DNA from: Branchinecta lynchi
Lineage: Eukaryota; Arthropoda; Branchiopoda; Anostraca; Branchinectidae
Direction: 5' to 3'
Assembly (NCBI GenBank): GCA_023053575.1
Contig: JAKZAP010000022.1
Span: 15,604,518-15,668,517 of the forward strand
Length of the DNA stretch: 64,000 nucleotides
Shown here: in pieces, positions 1 through 10,094 of the stretch
Layout of the letters: every line of letters starts with the position of its first letter
Numbering within the stretch: the first letter of the stretch is position 1
Made by a program: the position numbers and the translations under genes
The notes under the pieces: generated by a model
The model's input: the letters and a program-made list of their open reading frames with translations, nothing else
Told to the model about the DNA's origin: nothing
The model's database searches: none

Positions 1-985
1 CAGAAAAGTTTCGTGTAAATCTGATCACCCGTTCAAAAGTTAGACATGCCGCTAGATTCCGGACTCCCCATCCATCCAATCCCTCCATGATAGTCTGATC
101 GGGGAAACGACTATTCTCAAGTCAATCTGTTCGGTTCTCTGACATAACTGTCAAGTCTCATCGTCCTAGCACATCCGGATGTATGCCGAACTCACGGGAT
201 CACTAGAAATCCGCCTACTCCCCTCAGTGTCATCGGATCCGGTCCGAGTTTAAAGTGGGAAGTCTGATTCAGGAGATCTAAATATCAACTTTTATCAAGA
301 TCCGATCACCTGTTCGCAAGTTAAAAATACCTCAATTTTTCGGCTCCCCCTCCCTCTACTCCCCCCAGATGATCGGATCGGGAAGTTACTATTTCCTATT
401 TAATCTGGTCGGGTCTCTGACAGGCCTGCCAATTTTCATCGCCCTAGCATATTAGGAAGCACCGAACTCGCGGAATCACTAGGAATCCCCGCCCCCCCCC
501 CCCGCCCAACTCCCCCAAAGTGAGAGGATCCGTCCCAGTTACGTCAGCCACGTATCTAGGACTTGCTCTTGTTCTTTCCACCAAGTTTCATCCAGATCTA
601 CGGATCTCCACTCTAAGCCTTTTCCAAGATTTCCGGTTTCCCCCTGCAACTCCCCCCAATGTCACAGGATCCTGTCTGGATTTATAACGGAAAGTCCAAG
701 ACACAAGGTCCTTCCATATATCAAGTTTCATTAAGATCCGATCACCCGTTCATAAACTAAAAATATCTCATTTTTTCTAATTTTTCCGGATTCCCCATCC
801 CTCCACTCCCCTGCAGATGGTCGGATTGGGGAAGCGGCTATTTCTAATTTAAGCTGGTTCGGTCCCTGATACGCCTACCGAGTTTCATCGTCCTAGCTTA
901 TCTGGAAGTGCCCGAACTAGCAAAACCGGGACCGACAGACCGACTGACGGACAGAAATTACAATCGCTATATACGCCTTTCTGAG
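1..985 (-). repeat. Beta repeat, partial copy
   Basis: This stretch consists of degenerate units carrying GATCCGATCACCCGTTC, poly-C and AAGTTTCATCGTCCTAG motifs. It ends in a GACAGACCGACTGACGGAC stretch. The same order in reverse complement recurs at 10095, 48815 and 50920. No coding potential is evident. The copy is cut by the window edge. Confidence 0.8.
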
Positions 986-1109
986 GACCACCGGCAACGC
1001 TACTTAAGTGACTTCTTAGTCAACGATTAGTTCGAAAACAAAACATGAATGTTCCTTATCCGTTTTGTGCCAATTTGTCATCCACAATTCCCAGTCGGAA
1101 GCACTGCAC

Positions 1110-1910
1110 CCACTTTCACTGTTTTATGTGGAGCTGATAACTCGTGAACCGCTGCAGGTTCAAGTTGAAACTTGGTAAACTTGTGGGTATTGGGGTCTAA
1201 GTGTGCCTTTTGCGGGTCCCACCTCCCACACCCACCGGTTCAGGGGTGAATGGGCCCAGATTGCCCAATGAATAACGTTCATAACTTGACCAGAGCTGGA
1301 CAGAAGACTAAATTCTTTGTCCTTGTAGATCCTATAGAGCTGGGAAATCGTTTTTAAAGTTACACCTCCCCCACCCACCCGTTCAGGGGCAACTGGGCCC
1401 AGATTGCCCAAGAGTAAATTTCGTGACCCTTGAAAGGAATGAACAGGTATCCAATTGAAACTTGGTAGGCTTGTGAACATTGGGGTCTCTTTTGGCTTTT
1501 TGGGGGGTCCCAAACCCCACTCCCACTTGGTTCAATGGTAACTGGGCCCAGATTGTCCATTTTCTTATGTTTTTAACTTGACAATAACTGGAAATAGGGC
1601 GTTGATATTCCTTGTGCTTTTAGATCTTAGGTTGGGAGTACAGATGTGGAGTTGAACCATCCTCCCACCTTCACGCTCATGGGCAAGTTGGCCAAAATTG
1701 ACCACGAGTTAAGTTTTTGACCCGTATTGGAATCAAACTCTAAGCTGGTATACTTGGGGATATATACGTATAGATATAAATTTTGAGGCCCCCCCCCCCC
1801 CTCCCGTGCAGCTGTGTCCAGATTTCCCGTGAGTATGCTCGTCTATGACAGGTCTCAAGTTCAACTCTTGTATACTTGTGGATCTATATGTATTGATGTG
1901 GATTTTGGTG
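1110..1910 (-). repeat. Gamma repeat (GGGCCCA units), copy 1
   Basis: Four or five imperfect units each contain a TGGGCCCAGATTGCCCA-like core, a C- or G-rich stretch and a CAAGTTGAAACTTGGTA segment. The array is related to 24440-25255 and 35990-36500. Overlapping reading frames here are repeat artefacts. Confidence 0.75.
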
Positions 1911-2585
1911 TAACAGAAACAAATAAGACCACACGACGTACTTCACATCCTTAATCAAAAGTTGGAAACTGGACGGTTTTGTCGCATAATCGATGATATG
2001 CCTTTCTTGATGTTCTGTGATTGTGACGAAGGGGGTATTAAGCTGCTATGATTTGGTGTATTGCACTTGTTATTACCTTGCTAATTGAAAAGAGCTTTAG
2101 AGGGTCGGACTAGCTGGCAAGGCATTCAGTATTGAAACTGACACTGTTCTTGCAGGATCTTCAAGATTTCTCTGAATTTTACATACAGGTTGTTTACACT
2201 AAAAGCTTAGTGGGAAGATTTCAAATTAGGTTAGTTCAATACTTGTTTGGTTATTGGGGATGTCAAATGTCTTGGTTCTAACGTTGTTGATGGGATATAG
2301 TAAGATGGGATAAATATTTTACTTTCACACTTGAGCGATTGCGAACTTGTTTATCATCTTTAATCAAAAAAACCCTACTACCATCGTTAAAAAGCAAGCG
2401 TTTCGACCCGTCTAAAGATCGCAAGCGCATTTTCGCACGCGATCTTATCGAAATATGTCTTCTTTACAGTCGTTTGGTCGGGACTGGACACCACCACCAA
2501 AACCTTCATAGAAAATCAATAATCTTCGCTGATTGCTAATAAAAAAAAGTTATTTTCTGAATTAATTTTATCGGAAACACCCGTT

Positions 2586-3142
2586 AAGCATTGTCCTAAT
2601 AGGTGTAATAAGGTGTATTACCGCGTACAAGACGTATTACAGATTCCTCTTTTCCTCTGGGCGCGCTGTAATAAGGCGAATAAGGAAAATAGAGCTCGGC
2701 TCTATTCTTTCTTATGCAGAGCCAATCAGATCGCTCGGTTGGTTCCACCAGCGGGCCGAGGAGAGGCGCAGCGTCGCCAGGGTTGCCAAAGAAAGCACAA
2801 CAGTTCTACTTTTTTGGAAGCTAAAGAAACAACTTTTCTTGAAAAAACATGTTTTTGTTCTATTACGACTGATTTTCGTCAGTTGGAGGGTCAATGCTGT
2901 CCATCCCTTATTTTAATAGCTTTTTTACAGTATACTTTGTGTTATATTGTACTCGTGTACTTCAAGTAGTACTAAGAACCTTTTCGGATATTTTTAGAGC
3001 TCGAAAAATTGTATTACCTTGGCAACACCGACTGCCGCATTGATAAGAACCTCTTGGGTTGTATTTGAACAGGCGTGTGTATTAAGACGTAAACATCGCG
3101 TATAGCGCTATTCACCTTATTACACCTATTAGGACAATGCTT
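2586..3142. mobile_element. 557-bp element with 30-bp terminal inverted repeats
   Basis: Terminal inverted repeats 2586-2615 and 3113-3142 are identical over 30 bp (AAGCATTGTCCTAATAGGTG and on). If the element starts at GCATTG the flanks read TTAA on the left and TTTA on the right, a possible TTAA-type target duplication. No transposase is present; the internal open frames look spurious. It is non-autonomous. Confidence 0.8.
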
Positions 3143-3191
3143 TACTGTCGTCGTTACGACGCTTGCAATTAAGGTAACGGGCGGAGCTTAC

Positions 3192-3386
3192 ATTCCAATG
3201 GCATGCCAGGGTGCAGCCCAGCCTGCAATGAACTGAGGGTCTCTGAAGAACCATAGAGCCACCAGAATCACGAACAGAGAGAGGGTCATAGCTTCATGGA
3301 ATGTCATCGATCCCAATTCTTCGTACTTCTTCCTGATGACCTTTTTCACTTCCGCATTTCTCCGTGCATTTTCTCTCTCCGCCTTG
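3192..3386 (-). CDS. SLC13 exon E7 (KYEELG linker and next helix)
   Basis: This exon has 195 nt, phase 2 to 2. The acceptor lies after a long pyrimidine tract (TTTTTGTCTTTTTTTCTTAG), and the donor is AT|GTAAGC. It encodes a charged linker (KAERENARRNAEVKKVIRKK), then YEELGSMTFHEAMTLSLFV, a membrane helix, and WFFRDPQFIAGWAAPWHAIG. In the family this is the intracellular connector between the two inverted structural halves and the following LWF-RDP helix. It is the last exon I can place. The next exon, which should begin the second half of the transporter, is not visible in the remaining 3.2 kb to the left edge. Confidence 0.93.
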
Positions 3387-3459
3387 CTAAGAAAAAAAGA
3401 CAAAAATATAAGAAATTGCTGAGGGATCAGTTCACTACTTTCAGCAAACCTTTACCTCC

Positions 3460-3910
3460 TTAAAGCACACCTCTTACTAGAAATGATCTTTTCCGTGCGA
3501 AAAAGGCCAGAAAAACGATTTTCGAAAACACCGTTACTTCCCATCTGAAATTAGCGACTTTCTTGCTAGAGCGTGTGGACTCTATCCAGCCTACCTGCTT
3601 TCCGATGCGGCGGCTGAGCGTGAAACGTTTGAAAACTGAACGCGCCGTGGTTAAAAAGTTGTAAAACGAAGCAAATAAAAGAATTCAAAAAGAGAAGAGT
3701 ATCATGTTAGCGGGACATTTAAGATTCCGGCATACTTTGCGTTGTCTCACGGGCAAAACTCGGCACAGCCAAAAAGCACTAAAGATGTGCAGGCACAAAA
3801 CGAAACAATGGAGAAAGGTCGGAGTTTTCGAAGCTTATATTTCCACAAAGGAGCTAGGTATATCATACAAGGCAAAATAAGCAAGAGGGGTCCTTTAAGG
3901 AGTTTATACT
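3460..3910 (-). repeat. Nu repeat, copy 1
   Basis: It contains AGCAAGAGGGGTCCTTTAA, CGAAACAATGGAGAAAGG and a CCGCCGC-like GGCGGCTGAGCG segment, all in reverse complement of the fuller copy at 47212-47690. A partial copy is at 13085-13330. No protein is recognised. Confidence 0.65.
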
Positions 3911-4879
3911 CTTGATGACTATCTCTCCCTTCCGATGCAGAATCTCCGGGTACCTGCGGAAGAAAGGAAGAAACGGTGTCACAGCTGCGCTGACTCACGA
4001 TTTGAGTCATTGGGTTTGAGTCTTTACGGACACGTTTACTCCTTCTTCCTGAGAATCACTGGCGTGTTTTGGACTTAGTCATATAGAGTATTGTTTATCC
4101 TCCTTAAGGAGTTAATTTGCGTTTTCTCATTAGAGCCCTACGCATAACAGCTCGATTTTCGATGCTTAAAGTTCAATGGGCACATCAAACTACCCCAATC
4201 CCACTCTGTAACAACCTAGGAACAATGCTTACCCCCTAGATCGGCAGCTTTTTCAACAGTTTCCTCTCTGTGATATTTCAAAGCGTAACTTTTTGGGTCA
4301 GTACATGCTCAATTTACTAGCTTGGACAAAGATAAAAGTGATGTTTCTTATAATACTTAGTAGATCTTTATGTTATGCATAAATCAGCTTGTATAATTCA
4401 GATTTGAATAGTTTATTTGTTTTTGAATTATTTTTGTTGCTATATTATTTGTTATAAGCTTATTGCATATTCTGGTATATTTTATAAGGAACGCTAATCA
4501 AGCTTCACAACACTATTCCACAAAGAAAAACTTTTAATAGGCACTTTAAGCCATGGAGCTTTTGATGAAACACTAGAACAATCAGGTAAACTGCATCTGC
4601 GGCTTGACTTTGGTGGCATCTCATATATATCCTTTTCTATCAAGCATTGCTGGGAGTTTTTGAATTTCCTGCCACGATATCCCAGCTCCTAAGATTTGGA
4701 TCGCCGAAACGCCAGAAAGGTAAAGACAAGGGATAACAAGAAAACGGCCGATTTCGTAGCGCCTTGTAAAGGAAGTCGGAAATGTTTATTTGTGAAGCAT
4801 TTAATACCAAGTAAAGCATTAGAAGTGTCCATTGTGCTTTAAGTAAAGACTGTACTCCATCATCGCACTACGGTCAAAA
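3911..4879. other. Intronic sequence, nothing recognised
   Basis: This is AT-rich sequence between E7 and E6 with no exon, repeat family or long frame that I can support. Confidence 0.5.
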
Positions 4880-5175
4880 ACGTAGGCGCTCGGTTTTTGG
4901 TGCTTATCATGCAAGTGCTCGTCACTGCGCTCTTAGGGGTGCTTTAACATACATTTCAGTATATATCAAGGTAATTGAGCGTTAACGCTCGGTTTTTGGT
5001 GCTTACGCAAGGGTAGGTCACTGCGCTCTTAGGGGTGATTTAAAATAAATACAGTATTTTATCAAGGTTATCGAGCGTTAGCGCTCGGTTTTGGTGATTA
5101 CTCAAGTGCATGTCACTGCGGTCTTAAGAGTGCTTTAACACGGTAAATTCAGTATTATTTCAAAACCGTTGTTTC
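4880..5175. repeat. Three-copy tandem repeat, ~97-bp period, with palindromes
   Basis: The anchor CGCTCGG occurs at 4887, 4986 and 5082. Each unit carries GCGCTCGGTTTTTGGTG, then CACTGCGCTCTTAGGGGTG. Between units stands a self-complementary segment, the perfect 14-bp GAGCGTTAACGCTC at the second junction. Confidence 0.8.
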
Positions 5176-5671
5176 GAATCATGTAGCCTACATATGTTAA
5201 AGTTTAAAAACCAGAGCTGACAAAAAACACTGATATCTAAGAGTAACTGGACAACGTGATAGATTGACAGTTGATGGTGGAGATCAAAAAGTTGGAATGC
5301 CCAAGCCCACTGTGTAAAAATTGGGAAATGGAAACCGGAAGAATGTAGAATAGAAATTTGAGCGGGTTCGTAAGATTTTCGAATTCAGCTAAACGGACGA
5401 GTCCGGATTTGGATCTGAATCCGGATTCGGATCCTCCCGTCTCTGGGCGGTTGCCGAAAGTGCAACCAAATATCCGAAATTATATTTATCATTCGCTAAC
5501 GTCTTAGAGGGATAATGAATGCGTAAACAAAAAGAAAATTTTGTTTTCATTTTTTTTCCTTACGAGTGGTTAGCTTCGCCTTAAACCTTATATTCTAGAA
5601 GGTGCTATTAAAAAGTTGGGCTCTGAAGTGGTGACATGAGGGGATACATAATGTTATGTTCTATACCTAAT

Positions 5672-6368
5672 AGGCTAATACCAGAGCAAAATAACACTAG
5701 GAAGTATCGCCAAGACCTATGCTATCCATACTTTGCAAATGGGACATGTTCGTAGCGCCAACCATTACGCTTGCGCCATTTCAAGCGAGACAAACTTGTG
5801 GGTTTAGAAATTTCTAGTAAACAAAAGGTGAGTTCTGCACACACCAAACAAACAATGGACGCTGTATCATTTTTTCGCTATCTACAGGACAGAGGAATAA
5901 CACTAGAGAGTATTGCCAAGACCTATGCTCTCCATGCTCTGCAAACGGAACATACTCGTAGCGCCATCCAGTATGCTTGCGGCATTTGAAGCGAGACAAA
6001 CTTGCAGGCTTATACATGTCTAGTAAAGCAAAGGTGCGGTCTGCACACACCAAGGAAACGATGGAGACTGTATCATTTGTGTTGCAATGTTTAGGATATG
6101 AAGTTATTGGAGCCAGCGCTGGTGAACGACTGAATGACGCTGCTATTCGAGTGTGTGTCAATTTTGTCAAGTCTTGGCAGTACTCCCTAGTGTTATTTTG
6201 CTCTGGTTCAGGATATGAAGCTATCAGAGCCAGCACTGGTGAACGACCGAGTGAGTTTCACTAGGGACATTCTCTATCGTTAGTGGTGCTACTATCGCTG
6301 CTATTGGAGTGTGTGTCAATTTTGTCAAGTCTCGGCGCTACTAATGCTATTTTGCTCTGGCTAATACT
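5672..6368. mobile_element. Fold-back element with internal ~206-bp direct repeat
   Basis: The left end (CTAATACCAGAGCAAAATAA) and right end (GCTATTTTGCTCTGGCTAAT) are inverted copies, and the homology extends inwards through the GCCAAGAC block. A ~206-bp unit beginning AGTATYGCCAAGACCTATGC is repeated at 5703 and 5909. A second unit (GGATATGAAG to TGCTCTGG) is repeated near 6096 and 6211. No coding role. Confidence 0.7.
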
Positions 6369-6690
6369 CGACTATCCAGTTGCCCGTGGAAATAAATCCG
6401 TTAGTCGCGTTTTTGCCAATTTGTCGTCCAGTTAACCGACCATTTACCGCTATAAGCCGTCTTTTCGGTGTCCAACCCAATTCTCCCGGATACACAAAAA
6501 CGGATTATTTTGCATTTTCCGGCATTGCATGAAAGATTAGAATTTCCTCCCTGAAAACGAAAGTAGGTCGGGTCGGTGGACGGAGCTCCAGCTTCAGTCG
6601 ACAAGTCGGTTTACCGAAGGAAGAAAATGGCTTATTGTGGGCAGGTTGGTTAACTGGATAATGGTAGAAAACGCAGCTATTCTTACTTAC

Positions 6691-6813
6691 AAGTTAAATC
6701 CAAGATAAAGAAGCTGGAGCCAAAGCCAGGCAATCACCACGTTAATCAGCATTCCTGGTACATTAAATGCCATCCATGTAGCAAAGTTCATATCATCTTG
6801 CTCAGGGTACAAT
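6691..6813 (-). CDS. SLC13 exon E6 (YPEQDD and following helix)
   Basis: This exon has 123 nt, phase 2 to 2, with acceptor TTTTTTTCTATGTAG and a very strong donor TT|GTAAGTAAG. It encodes LYPEQDDMNFATWMAFNVPG, then a hydrophobic helix MLINVVIAWLWLQLLYLGFN. In SLC13 proteins this is the amphipathic and membrane segment that directly follows the GGTGT loop and has the conserved WLWLQ end. It is single copy and constitutive by position, and it accepts any E5 variant because its first base (A) completes their split last codon as Ile, Thr, Gly or Ala. Confidence 0.93.
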
Positions 6814-6869
6814 CTACATAGAAAAAAAGCTAAGGTCTCGGTATAGATCGTTAAAATTGTTTAAAATGC

Positions 6870-8290
6870 GAATCGGCGCTAATTGGACCAATGACAGAGC
6901 ATGCCATACGAGTCGATGATATTAATTCATGTTTAAAGCTGAACTGAAGACCTAATTGCCTCCTTTTATGACTCTTGATCGATCAGACACTAAGCATCAA
7001 AAGCAAGCCTGGAATTCTAAGTTTCAATCTGCCAGTTTCTGTTGTCTCCCGCTCCCGTCATCAGCAGCACCATCGCACAGAGATAGTACAACAAATTCAT
7101 TAACAGAAACGAAAAGGTTTCAATTTTTAAATTTAAGGATATTACAAAACAGGAGGGGAGGCTTGCACTTTCTTCTCTTCTAAAGGAAAATTTTGCGTGT
7201 CAATTTGTTCTACAAAGAAAAAGATTCTAGGAAGATACTAGGAGAATCGCCGTGCTCCCCAGTTTCTTCTTGAAAATTCAGCATAAAATTTAGCATCTTT
7301 GCTGAATTTTTCCATGATATTATGCTGAATTCACGCTGCATTAATTGAGCGAAAATTTAAGTCCGAAAGAAAAATGCTACACAAAATCCTGAATTAATGC
7401 ATCATCGTCGTTCTTTTCGGACACTTTTCGGACTTTCGTTTCAGTAGAAATCAACTCCCGTAGCAAAAAGTGAAACATATCTTCTTCGATTACTAAGAGC
7501 TTTGCTCGGATTATTAGGGAGAGCTACTCAGTACTCCATGAGCACTGAACACAGAGGAACCGGGCAGTTTTCTGGCGCCATTTAAGGGCGTTAGCGATTT
7601 ACCAGTGTGATAGATAGATAGAACCAGTGTGACCAAGCTCTTACGGCACGACAAGAGGCCAAGGTGGAAAAATAGAAAAATCCCTTTGCAAAGTCAAAAT
7701 AATTCAGTGTATTCAAAGCCAAGGTAGAAAAATAAGTTGGCTTTCCAGTTAAACTTTAAAGGGAACGGGATGCTAAAAATAGCACTACGAGGCTAGTATC
7801 CTAAAAAGAACAACGACGTACCGGGAGGAAAGATCACAAAAAGGGAATTGGGTCCGAGTGAAATCGCGCTCCGATATTTCTCCGCGAGAAATACCGAGGG
7901 GAAGCCTGCACTGTGTCCTTCCATTTCGTTCCTTCTTTTAGTGAATCCTGGGACTTAGCACGACCAAGAACAAATAATCAGATAGAACTTCTGTCTTTAG
8001 TCGAATGCAGCGACTATGGGAACCATGACAAAACTGAGCGGACCTAGAGGTATTTACTCTAGCTTTGAGCTGATGTTGATACCCGTTTACTCCTCTTCCG
8101 CCGTTGCTTATTGCACAAGAAATAGTGACGGAGGCTGGCAGGAGGCGTACTCCGCGCGCTGACCAACTGTGGAGCGCGTCCATAGAGCCAATCAGCTTTG
8201 ACTCCTACTTTTCCTCGCCAGCGACTTAACAGCAATTTAGCTATTTGTAGAGGAAGCGAAACGTGATGTGGCGCGAAGCTAGTAACATCG
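6870..8290. other. Intronic sequence with few features
   Basis: No exon is visible. The 7660-7760 stretch resembles 47640-47730 and 63045-63125 (AAGCC-AA and AGTTAAACTTTAAAGG segments), so part is repeat-derived. The frame at 7938-8502 on the minus strand is composition-driven and runs into the MITE at 8296. Confidence 0.45.
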
Positions 8291-8295
8291 GGGTC

Positions 8296-8854
8296 GACTA
8301 AAAGAAGGAAAGGAAAGGCAAGAGAAAAGCCGGCAAAGATAAAACCAGGAAGGGCAACTAAAACGGTGAAAGAATTACCAGAAATCCAGGATTCGAAAAA
8401 CTGGCAAGCCTTTTCTCTGTTTAGTATCCCGTGAGGGGTCGGCAACTGATATTTGTAGAAGTGACAAGTTTCTAAAACCATGAAAGAAATGGTGGACTTC
8501 AATACATAAGTTGCTGACCCCTCGCTGGACTTGGATGATTTTAGTCGCCTACCGACAGGGTACTAAAAGGAGGAAAAGGTGAACTTTTACAAATGTAAGT
8601 TGCCGACCCCTCACGGGATACTAAACAGAGGAAAAGTACGGTGCAGCTTGCTAGTTTTTCGAATACTAAAAGGAGGAAAAGGTGGGCTTTTACAAATGTA
8701 AGTTGCTGATCCCTTACGAATACTAACATAGGAAAGGCTTGCCAGTTTTTCGAATCCTCGATTTCTGGTAATTCTTTCCCCGTTTTAGTTTGCCCTTCCT
8801 GGTTTTAGTATCTTTGCCTGCTTTTCTCTTTCCTTTCCTTTCATACTTTTAGTC
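8296..8854. mobile_element. ACTAAAAG-terminal MITE, copy 1 (long TIRs)
   Basis: The ends are GACTAAAAGAAGGAAAGG and its complement CTTTCATACTTTTAGTC. Inverted similarity extends roughly 135 bp inwards, up to GTTTAGTATCCC and its partner. A related element is at 33936-34353. The CACTA-like termini suggest an EnSpm-type MITE; this is inference, since no transposase is present. Confidence 0.7.
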
Positions 8855-9481
8855 TGTCCCAGTAACATCCACTCGTTCGTAGCGGACAGGGAATGGGGAA
8901 ATATTCGACTCCGGAAATAGTCATATTACAGAGATAGAGAGTCGGAGGTTCTGTCAGATTATTTGTTCTTGGTACGACTTTAACTGTTGAAAGTACAGGA
9001 GGATTATCCAGCCTCAAATCTGTTTAACCTCGAACTTGGTCTGAAAATCTTACAAGTAAACTTCTGGGCAGTCCTAAGCATGTCCTTCAGGTATCCTCTT
9101 TGGCAGTTAGGACCTTGTTATGACTGCAGTGAAATATAATTTCACCTTTTTAGGCCAGGTCCGTAGTTGTGTCAATTTGAGGCTGGATACATCTCCTGTA
9201 CCATTGTCGAGGAACAGCACCGTTAAACCGTAAATATCGCAGGTTCGGCTGTCCGATCAATTTGCGTTTTTTCAAACCTGAAATTTCCGGACTGCCATAC
9301 AAAGACGCTAAGACAGGTGAGACAAAAAACAGAAAACAAAACAATCTCTACTAGAAAAGCTCCGGGCAAGGTCTATGGCAAAAAAACACAAAAGGCACAC
9401 ACACTTCCAGTAAACAACACGGCCCAGACAAACACAAACAGTCGTGAGGACGAATCACGGTCTAGCGTTTATGAACCTTAC
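8855..9481. other. Intron between E5a and E6, nothing firm
   Basis: I see no exon. The last ~40 bp before E5a's donor resemble the flank of copy b (GTGAGGACGAATCACG), part of the duplicated module. Confidence 0.5.
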
Positions 9482-9604
9482 ATTCCGAGAAGACCTTTGA
9501 ACGCTAGTTGAGGGCTTGAGCCTATAATCGTGCCAGTGCCTCCAATGTTAGCCGCATAGGCTACAGCAAGCAAAGAGGCGCGACGGATGTTTTCTTTAAC
9601 GGTC
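9482..9604 (-). CDS. SLC13 exon E5a (alternative GGTGT loop, most 3' copy)
   Basis: This exon has 123 nt, phase 2 to 2, with acceptor TGTTACAG and donor AT|GTAAGG. It encodes TVKENIRRASLLAVAYAANI, then GGTGTIIGSSPQLAFKGLLG. It is the youngest-looking partner of copy b: the first 17 codons differ at one silent site, while the C-terminal third carries replacements (SSPQLAFKGLL against SGPQLALKSLL). E4 joins as TGK-TVKEN and E6 as LLGI-LYPEQ. The 271-bp gap to copy b is long enough for both to be spliced into one message. Frame alone would not forbid that, so exclusivity, if it exists, must come from splicing control. Confidence 0.85.
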
Positions 9605-9875
9605 CTGTAACATTGTTAGCAAATAAGGTCGTTAGAATAGAAAGCCATGGGTTGGTAAATGGCATGCAAGTTTTCGGCAGGATTGCACGCTGAAAAGGCT
9701 CATCCTCTCTTTAATCGAGCAAAAAAGCCAGGCAGGAATCTACTCCACGAGCGCCCGGGCCTGGTAGTCGGTCCGAAACATAAAAAGCTCCTGGACGACA
9801 AGCGATCAAAAGACTCTGAACAAGGATGGTCCGGTTTCTGAGGACGTATCACGACCCAGGACTGTTCATTCTTAC

Positions 9876-9998
9876 GTGGTCAGAAGACTCTTCAGCGCTA
9901 GCTGTGGGCCGGAGCCTATAATCGTGCCTGTGCCTCCAATATTAGACGCATAGGCTACAGCAAGCAAAGAGGCGCGTCGGATGTTTTCTTTAACGGTC
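9876..9998 (-). CDS. SLC13 exon E5b (alternative GGTGT loop)
   Basis: This exon has 123 nt, phase 2 to 2, with acceptor ATATTACAG and donor AC|GTAAGA. It encodes TVKENIRRASLLAVAYASNI, then GGTGTIIGSGPQLALKSLLT. The loop reads IGSGPQ, where the family-like copy e has TGTAPN. By hand alignment it differs from copy a at about 17 of 123 bases, and nearly all differences fall after the first 51 bases. E4 joins as TGK-TVKEN and E6 as LLTT-LYPEQ, both open. It sits 394 bp upstream (in transcription order) of copy a within a tandem duplication that also carries intron sequence. Confidence 0.85.
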
Positions 9999-10094
9999 CT
10001 GTAATATTGTCAGCAAATTAGGTAGTTCGAAAAGCAAGCCACATGTTAGTAAATGGCATGCAAGTTTTCCGGCCGGATATCCCGCTTTCGTGAC

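Larger units (their letters stand above)
9482..10085 (-). repeat. Tandem duplication of E5 exon plus intron flank (~394-bp module)
   Basis: Copies a and b start 394 bp apart, and both the exon and the upstream intron (9605-9690 against 9999-10085, sharing GGTAAATGGCATGCAAG-like sequence) are duplicated. Copy b's downstream flank (9735-9862) recurs next to relic c. The beta element at 10095 interrupts the next unit. Confidence 0.8.

Noticed and set aside
1..3191. The exon that should follow E7 of the SLC13 gene
   Set aside because: I read the minus strand to the window edge and found no frame resembling the start of the second transporter half with proper splice sites.
8059..8502. 147-codon minus-strand frame
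   Set aside because: Most of it overlaps the MITE arm at 8296-8430, and no family is recognisable.
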